From: Bacteroidaceae bacterium
Lineage (GTDB): Bacteria; Bacteroidota; Bacteroidia; Bacteroidales; Bacteroidaceae
Direction of reading: 5' to 3'
Length of the DNA stretch: 51,867 bases
NCBI GenBank assembly: GCA_024401055.1
Contig: JAKSLT010000007.1
Location: 1 to 51,867 of the forward strand
In this document: positions 6,867-15,304 of the stretch, in pieces
Layout of the letters: every line of letters starts with the position of its first letter
Position numbering within the stretch: the stretch's first letter is position 1
Program-made: the position numbers and the translations under genes
The notes under the pieces: generated by a model
Databases searched by the model: none
Told to the model about the DNA's origin: nothing
What the model saw: only the letters and a program-made list of their open reading frames with translations

Positions 6867-9800
6867 CTATATCTTTGGCGTTTCTTCGGCAGCCTGAGAA
6901 TAATGCTCATCTTTTTCGCTTAGGTTATAAGTAATAGGCTCGCCATTCCTAAAGTTTAGATACATCGCCCGTGCCATTTCCTGCATCACACGCTTGTAGA
7001 ACTCGGCGTCCTCGAAGAGTTTGGCGAAGGCATCCATCTGCTCCATATAGCACGACTGCGCAATCTTTTCAAACTCCTTCGGGAAGATATTGTCGGCAAA
7101 CATATTGGCATCGCTGTTCTTGGCTTGTTTTTTCAGCACCTTCGCGCAGGCTTTCAGCATCTTGTCGTAGATGGTTTCCACGATGACGCGGTCGGCTTCG
7201 GTAAACTGTCCTGCATACATCAGGTTTATCTTCTCAATGATATTGCTCAGCAGGTCTTTCTTCTCCGCTTTTTTCTTGCCGGTGCCGCCTGTCTCGGGTT
7301 TGAGGTCCTCGCCCTTTTGCAGTTCGATGGAGCCGCTGAATGTCTCGGTCAGTTTGTTGTTGATGAGCGCAAGTTGATGTTTCAGGTCCACTTTCTCACG
7401 CGGGTTCTTGGGCAGGGCTCTATGGAGGAACTCTGCAAAGATATAGGAGCGATACAACTCTCTGTCAAAGGTGCGGGCTATCTGCGCCATATAGGCATAG
7501 AAGCGGATGAAGTTGCGCAGCAGCGACCTCACCTCAAACTGATGGTCTTCCTCCAACTGTCCGAAGGCTTCCATCGCGGGTTTCAAGGCACTTGCCAACT
7601 TACCCAAGTCCGTGGCCGATTGGTGTGCGGCGGCATATATCTTATACACCTTCTCCTCGTCTTCTGTGCTCCACAGGTGGAAGCCTTCGAGGTCGGTCTT
7701 GTACTGATACACCACATTCACATCGGCACCTTCCACGAGGTTGGTGTCCTCATAGAACGGGGCGAAACTGTCCCTTATCTGTTCGGCGGTGTTCACGAAG
7801 TCGAGGATATAGGTGTCGGCCTTGCCCACCTTGCACCTGTTCAGTCGCGAGAGCGTCTGCACGGCTTTCACGCCTTTCAGTTTCTTGTCCACGAACATCG
7901 TGTGGAGCAGCGGCTCGTCGAAGCCTGTCTGATACTTGTCCGCCACGATGAGCACATTGTACATCTCACTGCCGAAGTACAGGGGCAGGGCGGCTTCGGT
8001 TATCTTCATGCCGTCCATACTGTTCAGTTGCGGCTCCGTGTATTCCTCGCCGTTAAACTTCACGCTCCCGCTGAACGCCACGAGGGGCACGACATCCTTA
8101 TAGCCTTGCTTCTTACAGTATTCCTTCATTATGAAGAAGTACCTCACGGCGTGGGCGCGGCTCGGGCTTACCACCATCGCCTTGGCCCTTCCTCCTATCT
8201 TGTTCCGGGTGATGCTACGGAAGGTTTCCACCATCACCTCTATCTTCTGCTGCAACACAAATTCGTGGTTATCGTGATAGGCTTTAATAGCCTTCGTGGC
8301 AGGCGGCTCGTCGTATTCGGGGTTGTCGCTCACGGCCTTGGCTATCTCGTAGGAGGTTTCAAGGGTGGTGTAGTATTTCAGCACGTCGAGGATGAAGCCT
8401 TCGTCTATGGCCTGACGCATTGAGTAGTGGTGGTAGGCATCGAATGTCCCGTCCGGCCTCTCTACGCCAAACGTTTGCAGCGTCTTGGGCTTGGGTGTAG
8501 CCGTGAAGGCATAGAAGAAGAGGTTGCCGTGCTGTCCTTGTGTCAAGAGCGTTTCGGTCATCTCGTCCATCTCGTCGCGCAGTTGCTCTTCGCTCTTCTC
8601 CTCCCATTCGGCGAGTTCCTTCAGGGCTTCGTCGGTATCGGCGAGGGCGGCTTTCAGTTTCTCTGCACTCTTGCCGCTCTGACTGCTGTGGGCTTCATCC
8701 ACGATGATGGCAAAGCGCTTACCCTTGTGCTCGTCCAGCTCCTTATATATAATAGGGAATCTGTGGAGCGTGGTGATGATGATGCGTTTCTTGTCGTTGA
8801 TGGCGTCGCGCAGTTTGGTGCTGTTGTCGTGGTCGGTAATAGTGACAATCTGTCCTTCCAAATGCTCAAAGCCGAGGATGGTATTCTGCAACTGACTGTT
8901 CAGCACGCGTCTGTCCGTCACCACGAACACGCTTTGGAATTTCTCCTTGTCATCTTTGTCGTGGAGCGAGGCGAGGCGGTAGGTCAGCCACGCGATGGAG
9001 TTGCTCTTTCCGCTGCCGGCGCTGTGTTGGAGCAGGAAGTTCCTTCCCTTCTTGCTTTCGCGGGTGTCTTCCACGAGCCTCTCCACCACGTCCAACTGAT
9101 GATAGCGCGGGAAGATTATCCTCGCGGAGTGCTCCGTCACCTTCTTTCCGTTGTGGATGCTCACCTTCTTCTCCACCTGCTCGTTAATGTAGCGTTGCAG
9201 TATGGAGAGCAGCATCTCTCTCCGCAACACGCACTCCCACAGGTAACTCGTCATATATCCTTCGGGGTTGGCAGGGTTGCCGCCGTCGCCCACATTGCCC
9301 GCGCCGTTGCTGCCTTGGTTGAAGGGCAGGAAATAGGTTTGCTCGCCTTGCAGGTGGGTGGTCATCCACACTTCCTCCAAGTCCACGCAGAAGTAGGTCA
9401 GTATGCGTTTGTTGTATTGGAAAAGCGGTTCCTTCGGGTCGCGGTCATACATCCATTGGTGCTTGGCGTTATCTACCGTCTGTCCCGTGAATTGATTTTT
9501 CAATTCCAAAGCCACTACGGGAATGCCGTTCACGGAAAGCACCATATCTATCGTGTTATGGTTCTCCGTGCTGTATGCAAACTGCCGCGTCTCGGTCAGG
9601 ATGTTGGCCTCATACTTCGCCACGAGTTCTTCGTTAAGGTGGCTTGCAGGAGCGAAATACACGAATTTCAAGCCCACGCCACGGTCCTTCACGCCGTTGC
9701 GCAGCACGTGGATGAGCCCGTACTTCGCCACATCAGCCTGAAACACCTTGTAGAGTTGGTCAGCCACCTTCTCGCCGTATATATTCACATAGCGGCTCCA

Positions 9801-9956
9801 CTGCTTCGGCTGCGTGGTCTCTATGAAACGGATGAGCACGGGCATATCAATGGCGCGTTTCTTGTCGTAGGTCTCCTGCGTGCCTTTCGTATAGCCGCCT
9901 TCAGTCAGCAGATACTGCTCTATGTCCTGTTCGAAGTTCTTTTCTTTGGTTTCCAT
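6867..9956 (-). CDS. hsdR: Type I restriction enzyme, R (motor/nuclease) subunit
   Basis: This 1029-residue protein has normal HsdR length. The N-terminal nuclease shows TIDMVLSVNGIPVVALELKN (about 136-156) with the D and ExK pattern. The SF2 translocase carries Walker A HSAGSGKSN (about 309-317) and the DEAH-box IIVDEAHSS (about 414). FTATPKPKTL and QTLSRLNR match later helicase motifs. With HsdM and HsdS it forms the complex that pulls DNA and cuts it when the target is unmethylated. It is last in the operon, separated by 20 bases from the small membrane/coiled-coil gene. The gene appears intact. Confidence 0.96.
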   Translation of the reverse strand: METKEKNFEQDIEQYLLTEGGYTKGTQETYDKKRAIDMPVLIRFIETTQPKQWSRYVNIYGEKVADQLYKVFQADVAKYGLIHVLRNGVKDRGVGLKFVYFAPASHLNEELVAKYEANILTETRQFAYSTENHNTIDMVLSVNGIPVVALELKNQFTGQTVDNAKHQWMYDRDPKEPLFQYNKRILTYFCVDLEEVWMTTHLQGEQTYFLPFNQGSNGAGNVGDGGNPANPEGYMTSYLWECVLRREMLLSILQRYINEQVEKKVSIHNGKKVTEHSARIIFPRYHQLDVVERLVEDTRESKKGRNFLLQHSAGSGKSNSIAWLTYRLASLHDKDDKEKFQSVFVVTDRRVLNSQLQNTILGFEHLEGQIVTITDHDNSTKLRDAINDKKRIIITTLHRFPIIYKELDEHKGKRFAIIVDEAHSSQSGKSAEKLKAALADTDEALKELAEWEEKSEEQLRDEMDEMTETLLTQGQHGNLFFYAFTATPKPKTLQTFGVERPDGTFDAYHHYSMRQAIDEGFILDVLKYYTTLETSYEIAKAVSDNPEYDEPPATKAIKAYHDNHEFVLQQKIEVMVETFRSITRNKIGGRAKAMVVSPSRAHAVRYFFIMKEYCKKQGYKDVVPLVAFSGSVKFNGEEYTEPQLNSMDGMKITEAALPLYFGSEMYNVLIVADKYQTGFDEPLLHTMFVDKKLKGVKAVQTLSRLNRCKVGKADTYILDFVNTAEQIRDSFAPFYEDTNLVEGADVNVVYQYKTDLEGFHLWSTEDEEKVYKIYAAAHQSATDLGKLASALKPAMEAFGQLEEDHQFEVRSLLRNFIRFYAYMAQIARTFDRELYRSYIFAEFLHRALPKNPREKVDLKHQLALINNKLTETFSGSIELQKGEDLKPETGGTGKKKAEKKDLLSNIIEKINLMYAGQFTEADRVIVETIYDKMLKACAKVLKKQAKNSDANMFADNIFPKEFEKIAQSCYMEQMDAFAKLFEDAEFYKRVMQEMARAMYLNFRNGEPITYNLSEKDEHYSQAAEETPKI

Positions 9957-9976
9957 AGGGTTTGTTAGGAATACGT

Positions 9977-10405
9977 TTAATAAACTATATTACTGAACAC
10001 GAGTGAAGGGTTATCGAAAATTTCTTTTTGGAGTGTCCAATCTGCCTTGACGAGTTGTTCCCTTCTGAAGTTGTACCATTGAAGGAGGTTATCAATCCTC
10101 CATAGTTGTTTCTTCAGTTGCTGTTGCTCTTCTTCTGAGGTTGTTGCTTTTAAGCGTTCCAACAAGTCTTCTTTCTCAAAAGTCATTTTACGGATGGACA
10201 TACCTATCTCAAACGCCTCTCTGTAGGTATCACTCAATTGCCCTAAGCGTTCTTTCTTTGCAGACATCCTAATCTCTCGGATTTGCTTTTGCGCATCCTT
10301 TGCCGTACTGCGTGATGACCATATTGCAATGGCAATGGAAACGAGTGATAATATAACCGTTGTTATTGCCAACCACGTTTCTATTGATATTCCTAACCAG
10401 TTCAT
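9977..10405 (-). CDS. Membrane-anchored coiled-coil protein in R-M operon, unknown
   Basis: The product has 142 residues: one membrane helix (about 8-29, TWLAITTVILSLVSIAIAIW) and then a charged, helical, probably coiled-coil body rich in Glu, Lys, Arg and Gln. Its ATG overlaps the hsdS stop (ATGA), so translation is coupled. No family is recognised. Place between hsdS and hsdR suggests a role with the R-M complex, for example membrane tethering or control. That is inference from context only. Confidence 0.7.
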   Translation of the reverse strand: MNWLGISIETWLAITTVILSLVSIAIAIWSSRSTAKDAQKQIREIRMSAKKERLGQLSDTYREAFEIGMSIRKMTFEKEDLLERLKATTSEEEQQQLKKQLWRIDNLLQWYNFRREQLVKADWTLQKEIFDNPSLVFSNIVY

Positions 10406-11703
10406 ATTACCTGTTTTTTACCTGTTACACATTCATAGATGAGCGATTTCTTGTATTCCTTCAAAGCCTCCATCTTCTTCTCGCGCAATACTATCAAAGC
10501 ATCTATCTCCGCACATTTCTCATCAAGGAAGGAAGCGATGGCTTGCTGCTCGTCATCTGGTGGTAAAGTAATAACAAACTCCTTGAATGCAGCCGCTGAT
10601 AAGCCATCTCTGTTTCCTCCTGTTTGACGAATCCTTACTTGATGTTGCCCTTTTTCTGATTGTAAATAGTATAACAAATACTTCGTACCAATACCATTTG
10701 GTCTAACGATGCATACATGCTGGTTTACATTGGCTCTACCTAAAGATTCATCAACATAATAACACCTACCAATAGAACCTCCTGTTATATTAAAGAGAAT
10801 GTCATCAACTTGAACTCTGGTGCCCGCCATTTCGTCATCAATATCTTCCGTGATGTATGCAACATCATCCAAAGATAAGCCCTCATTAAGAACGTTTTGA
10901 CTTCTGAGGAATTTTATGCCTTGACTCACATATATTTCACTACCGCCATGGGGAGTCGAACCACTACCTATCTTAGAAGTTAGATGTGAAAGTTTTGGTG
11001 TGCTCCAATGCTCCGGCACATCTCCAATCCATTCCACGCCACTATTTTTCATTTTAGCATTTGGATTGAGGCCGTGTGTGACAGTTTCTGTGATGAGGGA
11101 TTGTTTGTAGGCACGAAGTTCGCTTATCATCTGCTCTTGAAGAGACAAAGCACTATCTATCTCCGAACACTTCGCATCTAAATAAGAGGATATAAGATGC
11201 TGCTCGGAGAGGGGTGGGAGAGGGAATGAGAAGTTTAGCACCTTATCTGCATTCAAATTGAATTGTGTATTTCCATTTGCATACAATAGAATAAAATCCT
11301 TTATCGCATTAAGAGCAAATTTATAGAATTTTTTATCCACACAATCATTTATGTATAAAGCAATGATTGCCTGACTAATCGTTGCATCAACTTTTAATTC
11401 AGATACTGCACCGACCGTTGCATAAATAGAGTATAATATAGTGCCTTTTTTTACTATCTTCAATCTTGAATCAACAATTCCCTTTTCAGAAAGATGTTTC
11501 TTTGTATCAAGAATATATTGACTTGATGACATATCTGATATTGATACAAAAGGGACACCTCCATCATCATAGTATTGGCTATTAGAAGCAGTTGGAGTGC
11601 CTCCGCTATAAATTGACTCCAACATATACTTATTCTTTCTTACCTCCCACTCCCTCGGTATCTCACCAATCCACGCGATGCCGCTATCTTTCATTTCTCT
11701 CAT
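10402..11703 (-). CDS. hsdS: Type I restriction enzyme, S (specificity) subunit
   Basis: From the ATG at 11703, which overlaps the fic stop as ATGA, the product has 433 residues. Two target-recognition domains each begin with a matching phrase (SGIAWIGEIPREWEV and SGVEWIGDVPEHWST). They are separated and followed by helices with EQHLISSYLDAKCSEIDSA and EQQAIASFLDEKCAEIDAL. This is the normal two-half plan recognising a split DNA target. Only one hsdS copy is present and no truncated partner lies nearby. A start at 11727 would overlap fic more deeply and is less likely. Confidence 0.95.
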   Translation of the reverse strand: MREMKDSGIAWIGEIPREWEVRKNKYMLESIYSGGTPTASNSQYYDDGGVPFVSISDMSSSQYILDTKKHLSEKGIVDSRLKIVKKGTILYSIYATVGAVSELKVDATISQAIIALYINDCVDKKFYKFALNAIKDFILLYANGNTQFNLNADKVLNFSFPLPPLSEQHLISSYLDAKCSEIDSALSLQEQMISELRAYKQSLITETVTHGLNPNAKMKNSGVEWIGDVPEHWSTPKLSHLTSKIGSGSTPHGGSEIYVSQGIKFLRSQNVLNEGLSLDDVAYITEDIDDEMAGTRVQVDDILFNITGGSIGRCYYVDESLGRANVNQHVCIVRPNGIGTKYLLYYLQSEKGQHQVRIRQTGGNRDGLSAAAFKEFVITLPPDDEQQAIASFLDEKCAEIDALIVLREKKMEALKEYKKSLIYECVTGKKQVI

Positions 11704-12704
11704 ACTTTGCCCTCCTTTATCATCCATTGTCCGAGTTTTCTTCCACCGACACGCTCTATGATGCCTTGTTGTTGAAGGATAGCGAGGTCACGGCGGATGG
11801 TTTTTTCGTTTACACCTGTCTTTTCGGACATTTGCTCTGTGGTAATACGACTATCAGCCGCTATCAAAGAAAGGATATGTCGCTGCCGCTCAGAAAGTTC
11901 TTTTCGGACATTCTTTTCGGACATTTCCCTCTCCATACTCGTCCTGAAAGCCGTAATCTCATCTTGCAAGTGCTGTGTATGCAGTTGCATCATTGCCTTG
12001 ATGAATATGCTTTCATCTTCCTGCTCGCGTGTGTCAATCAGCGCCTGTATGTATTCTGCCTTCTCTTCCTTGTATATTTTCATCGGCAACACGCCATATT
12101 CCATCTGCAACAGGTTCATAAGCAATCGTGATGTCCTGCCATTGCCATCTGCCCACGGGTGAATGGTGACAAGATGGTAATGCGCCCAAAAACTCAGTTC
12201 ATACACGGTCTCCGGGGCATTCGCATCAAGTTGTGCCCTGCGCTTATTGATTTCATCGCAAAAGTCAGATAGGTGCTGCGGCACTTTCGTATAGTTCAAA
12301 TAAGAACGACCGCCAAAACCTGCCGTCACATTCAGAAGGCGCAAATCTCCACGGGCAGAAGAGAATGTTCCGCCGAGGGCTTTGTACTCACTGCCTGTTC
12401 TTGCCATAACCTTTGCTGACAATGTCTTCAGTAAATCTATGGTAATGGCAGGATGCTGAGAGAATGTCTCCATTCCCCATTCATACGCATTCTTCAAGTC
12501 GAGATTCATCATCTGCTCCGTTAGAGGCTTGCCCTTTGCTGTTATGCCTTCGTCGAAGAGCAACTGATTCTCCAACTCCGTTACGGTAGAGCCTTCAATG
12601 GCAGTGGAATGGGTAATGATGGAGTACAGATAGAATTTTGAATAGTCTATCTGTTCCCCTATACCCAATGCTTTGTATTCCCGCAATAATTCTGATATAG
12701 TCAT
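11700..12704 (-). CDS. Fic family AMPylase-like protein with C-terminal HTH
   Basis: The 334-residue protein has the Fic motif TIHPWADGNGRTSR (about 179-192), with the catalytic His and the GNGR phosphate-binding loop. STAIEG near residues 31-36 matches the [S/T]xxxE[G/N] inhibitory helix, so activity may be self-restrained. The C-terminal ~60 residues are a DeoR-like winged helix (ERQRHILSLIAADSRITTEQM, then KTIRRDLAILQQQGII). Fic enzymes usually transfer AMP to a target protein. It sits between hsdM and hsdS, coupled to hsdS. Target and purpose are not visible; it may regulate the R-M system or act if the system is disturbed. Confidence 0.92.
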   Translation of the reverse strand: MTISELLREYKALGIGEQIDYSKFYLYSIITHSTAIEGSTVTELENQLLFDEGITAKGKPLTEQMMNLDLKNAYEWGMETFSQHPAITIDLLKTLSAKVMARTGSEYKALGGTFSSARGDLRLLNVTAGFGGRSYLNYTKVPQHLSDFCDEINKRRAQLDANAPETVYELSFWAHYHLVTIHPWADGNGRTSRLLMNLLQMEYGVLPMKIYKEEKAEYIQALIDTREQEDESIFIKAMMQLHTQHLQDEITAFRTSMEREMSEKNVRKELSERQRHILSLIAADSRITTEQMSEKTGVNEKTIRRDLAILQQQGIIERVGGRKLGQWMIKEGKV

Positions 12705-12707
12705 ATT

Positions 12708-14474
12708 TTATCTCCCCATAATTTTAGCCATCAGTTCTGCCTCTTGGCGGTCGAGGTCTTCAAGGGTGGCAAAGATATCGGCACTCTTGCGGGGTGCCAC
12801 ATATTTGTAGAACTCGCGTGTGAAGGGGATTTCATACCCCGTCTTGCTCTTCTTCTCGTCTATCCACGCATCGGGGGCGTAGGGGAGGACATTCTTCGCC
12901 ATATACGTTGCGATATCTTCCGTGAAAGGTATGCTCTCCGTGTCGCGACGGCTGCTGTCGGCCTGCGGCTTGCCTTTCTTCAAAATGGGCGCTCCGCTCT
13001 CGTCGCAGAGGGGACGCTCCACCACGACCTTGGTGAACTTGAAGTCCTCGTTCTTCTTCACCTTCGTCTCTACGCAGAGGTCGCCCTCGGTAAAGACATC
13101 ATCGGTAAAGGCTGCATAGGCACGGGCGATGAGGCGGATACATTCGTCGCTGAATTCGTTGCGCTTGTTGCCAAGGCTCTTCCTGCGCTTCACGCAGCAC
13201 TTGCTCGCATCCACGAGAAGCACCTGCCCTGCGCGGTCGGCAGCCTTGTCCTTCGTGACGACCCATATATAGGTGGCGATACCCGTGTTGTAAAACATAT
13301 CGTTGGGTATCTGTATAATGGCTTCGAGCCAATCATTTTCAAGAAGGTAACCGCGTATGCTGCCCTCCCCGCTGCCGGCATCACCTTTGAAGAGCGGACT
13401 GCCATTCTGAATGATAGCCATACGGCCTGTGTCTTTCAGTTTGGCGATGCCGTTGAGCATAAAGAGTTGCTGACTGTCGCCAATGGCGGGAAGTCCCACG
13501 GGGAAACGCCCGGCCTCGCCACGCTTCGCCTCGGTCTCCACGGCAGCCTTCTCGTTCTTCCATTCTATGCCGAAGGGCGGGTTGGAGATGATATAGTCGA
13601 ACTTATAGCCCTCAAACTTATCATCAGAGAGCGTGTTGCCGTGCTTCATATTGTCGGCATTACCACCCTTGATGAGGAGGTTGGCCTTGGCAATGGCGAA
13701 GGTCTGCTCGTTGAGTTCCTGCCCGAACTCCGTGAGTTGCGCCTCGGGGTCTATCTCGTGGAGTTTCTCCGTGAGGCAGTCAAGCATCTGACTCGTGCCC
13801 ATCGCCATATCGTAGATAGAGGCGGTGATGCCCTCCTCCTCCAACTGCGCACGACGGGGTGCCACGAGAATCTCCGTCATCAGGTAGATAATGTCGCGGG
13901 CGGTGAAGTGAGCACCGGCCTGTTCGTCGTAACTCTCGGAGAACTTACGCACCAACTCCTCGAAGATATAGCCCATATCTACGGCGCTGATTTCGTCGGC
14001 TCCCATATACGCCTTCTTTGAGCAGAACTCTTGGATTACATTGAAGAGTATGCCGTTATGGTCGAGTTTGGTGATTTCCTTGTCGAAGTCAAACTTCTCA
14101 ATAATGTCCACCACATTCTCGGAGAAATGGTTGAGGTATGAGCGGAAGTTGTCGGCAATGTTGTCGGGGTCGGATAGTAAGCCCTCGAAAGTAAAGGGCG
14201 AAGTATTATAGAAATCATATCCGCTTGCAGTGGTAAGGAAGCCCTTCTTCACGACGAGCCCACGAGCATCCAACTGCTTATTGACATCAAGCACCTTCTG
14301 TTTGGTGGGAGCGAGCGTATCGCTGAAACGCTTGATAACGCACATCGGCAGGGTGACATTGCCATATTCGTGGGGCTTATACACACCCACGAGTTTGTCG
14401 GCGATGGCCCATATAAGGTTAGCCTTCTCTTGTATATTGACCGTCGTTCGGTGTTGGAGTTCTTCTGTGCTCAT
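12708..14474 (-). CDS. hsdM: Type I restriction enzyme, M (methyltransferase) subunit
   Basis: The product has 588 residues. An N-terminal helical HsdM domain is followed by an N6-adenine methyltransferase domain. Motif IV is SNPPFGIEW (about 296). The AdoMet motif reads YDMAMGTSQML (about 222-232) instead of the common DPACGSGG. I believe this variant exists in a subfamily of HsdM proteins, so activity is not excluded. It modifies the host target so that HsdR does not cut. It is preceded by an XRE regulator with a 5-base gap. Confidence 0.94.
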   Translation of the reverse strand: MSTEELQHRTTVNIQEKANLIWAIADKLVGVYKPHEYGNVTLPMCVIKRFSDTLAPTKQKVLDVNKQLDARGLVVKKGFLTTASGYDFYNTSPFTFEGLLSDPDNIADNFRSYLNHFSENVVDIIEKFDFDKEITKLDHNGILFNVIQEFCSKKAYMGADEISAVDMGYIFEELVRKFSESYDEQAGAHFTARDIIYLMTEILVAPRRAQLEEEGITASIYDMAMGTSQMLDCLTEKLHEIDPEAQLTEFGQELNEQTFAIAKANLLIKGGNADNMKHGNTLSDDKFEGYKFDYIISNPPFGIEWKNEKAAVETEAKRGEAGRFPVGLPAIGDSQQLFMLNGIAKLKDTGRMAIIQNGSPLFKGDAGSGEGSIRGYLLENDWLEAIIQIPNDMFYNTGIATYIWVVTKDKAADRAGQVLLVDASKCCVKRRKSLGNKRNEFSDECIRLIARAYAAFTDDVFTEGDLCVETKVKKNEDFKFTKVVVERPLCDESGAPILKKGKPQADSSRRDTESIPFTEDIATYMAKNVLPYAPDAWIDEKKSKTGYEIPFTREFYKYVAPRKSADIFATLEDLDRQEAELMAKIMGR

Positions 14475-14479
14475 GTTAG

Positions 14480-14761
14480 TTAATGTGTTAATATTTCATT
14501 GGCAATCTTGAACGCATCTTGCGCCATATCTTCATCCTTGGCTACATCTATAAGTTTGTCTGCAAGCCATAACTTTATCATCTCCTCCTGTTCGATGTTG
14601 AAGAAACTTGAGAGTAATAGTACCTGCTCGCGGTTAGGAATGTATTTTCCTTTTTCCATTTTACAGTATGTGGCGGTGTCAATATCAAGCGCCGCGGCAA
14701 CCCGTCTTTGAGGTTGTTTCGCTTCCTCACGCAAATCCTTTAATTTGTCCGCTAAAAGCAT
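14480..14761 (-). CDS. XRE-family HTH regulator of the R-M operon
   Basis: This 93-residue protein has an XRE helix-turn-helix (RRVAAALDIDTATYCKMEKG, about 19-38). The C-terminal part is helical. It resembles small control proteins that time expression of restriction genes. Being first in the operon and directly before hsdM, it probably represses or activates its own promoter. Confidence 0.88.
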   Translation of the reverse strand: MLLADKLKDLREEAKQPQRRVAAALDIDTATYCKMEKGKYIPNREQVLLLSSFFNIEQEEMIKLWLADKLIDVAKDEDMAQDAFKIANEILTH

Positions 14762-14804
14762 TGAAGTAAATCTTTTTGAGGTTTGTTATATTGAATATTT
14801 TGTG

Positions 14805-14812
14805 CAAATATA
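14805..14812 (-). promoter_or_regulatory. -7 element for the R-M operon
   Basis: On the minus strand TATATTTG matches TAnnTTTG and would start transcription about 40 bases before the XRE gene. No convincing -33 box is seen. Confidence 0.5.
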
Positions 14813-15171
14813 GTGATTTTTTGTCTAATCGATATGTTTGATACCCTAAAAATGTATAGTTTATCCATCTTCTTGATTTTTTTGAAGAAAAACTAAGCAT
14901 AAAACGCAGCATTTCAACAGTGAGCGTGATTGTATGTGCCCCTCAGTTGGCTACAATTGTAGTCATCTGAAGGTCTAAGTATCACTTATATCAGGCACAC
15001 ATAAAGTTACACCCCTCATAACTCGGACACAAGTTGGTTCTTATATTATTTGGTCAATTCAAGATGTTTTCGTATTTTTGTCATCATAAAGTACGGACAG
15101 AAAAAATCTAAAAAATTGCATAAATCGTGCATTTCCTGCAAAAGTCGTTGATTTTCAAAGCCAAGTTTCTG
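14813..15171. other. Element right end, no gene
   Basis: This AT-rich stretch shows no open frame of note. It holds one ATTGCATAAA at 15115-15124, shared with the left end as a candidate integrase arm site. The last six bases before the core (TTTCTG) repeat codons of the DUF2795 gene. Confidence 0.55.
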
Positions 15172-15188
15172 TGGAACGAGGATGAGTA
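15172..15188. other. attR core repeat (17 bp)
   Basis: This is the second copy of TGGAACGAGGATGAGTA. Reading in frame it still encodes WNEDEY with stop TAA (15190-15192), so this side keeps the original chromosomal 3' end of the DUF2795 gene. Confidence 0.88.
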
Positions 15189-15230
15189 CTAAACGCTCTT
15201 CTTAACGTTTTACGAAGTCTATCTATAGTA

Positions 15231-15264
15231 GCGGCGGCCTCTGCCTGAGAGCAGGGGCCGCCGC
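15231..15264 (+). terminator. Original DUF2795 terminator, displaced by the element
   Basis: GCGGCGGCC-type arms pair with GGGGCCGCCGC and are followed by a T-rich tail. It lies about 40 bases after the stranded TAA codon, the normal distance for the ancestral gene. Confidence 0.75.
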
Positions 15265-15304
15265 TTGTATTTTTAGGGGGAGGGGGGAATGTTGATTGCA
15301 GGTG

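Larger units (their letters stand above)
1182..15188. mobile_element. Integrated genetic element, ~14.0 kb, carrying Rep/AAA+/recombinase core and type I R-M module
   Basis: The element is bounded by the 17-bp direct repeat and begins with an outward-adjacent tyrosine integrase. Its base composition is visibly more AT-rich than the GC-rich flanks, especially at 1182-6860. Genes present are: integrase, excisionase-like HTH, small membrane protein, AAA+ ATPase, Rep, serine recombinase, and a six-gene R-M operon. No relaxase, coupling protein, type IV secretion or phage structural gene is seen. It could be a non-conjugative replicating integrative element or a satellite that moves with a helper. 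The boundaries are well supported; the class is not. Confidence 0.85.

Noticed and set aside
5528..11703. Serine recombinase as an invertase that shuffles hsdS
   Set aside because: Only one hsdS is present, without partial copies or inverted sites near it, and the recombinase is 4 kb away.
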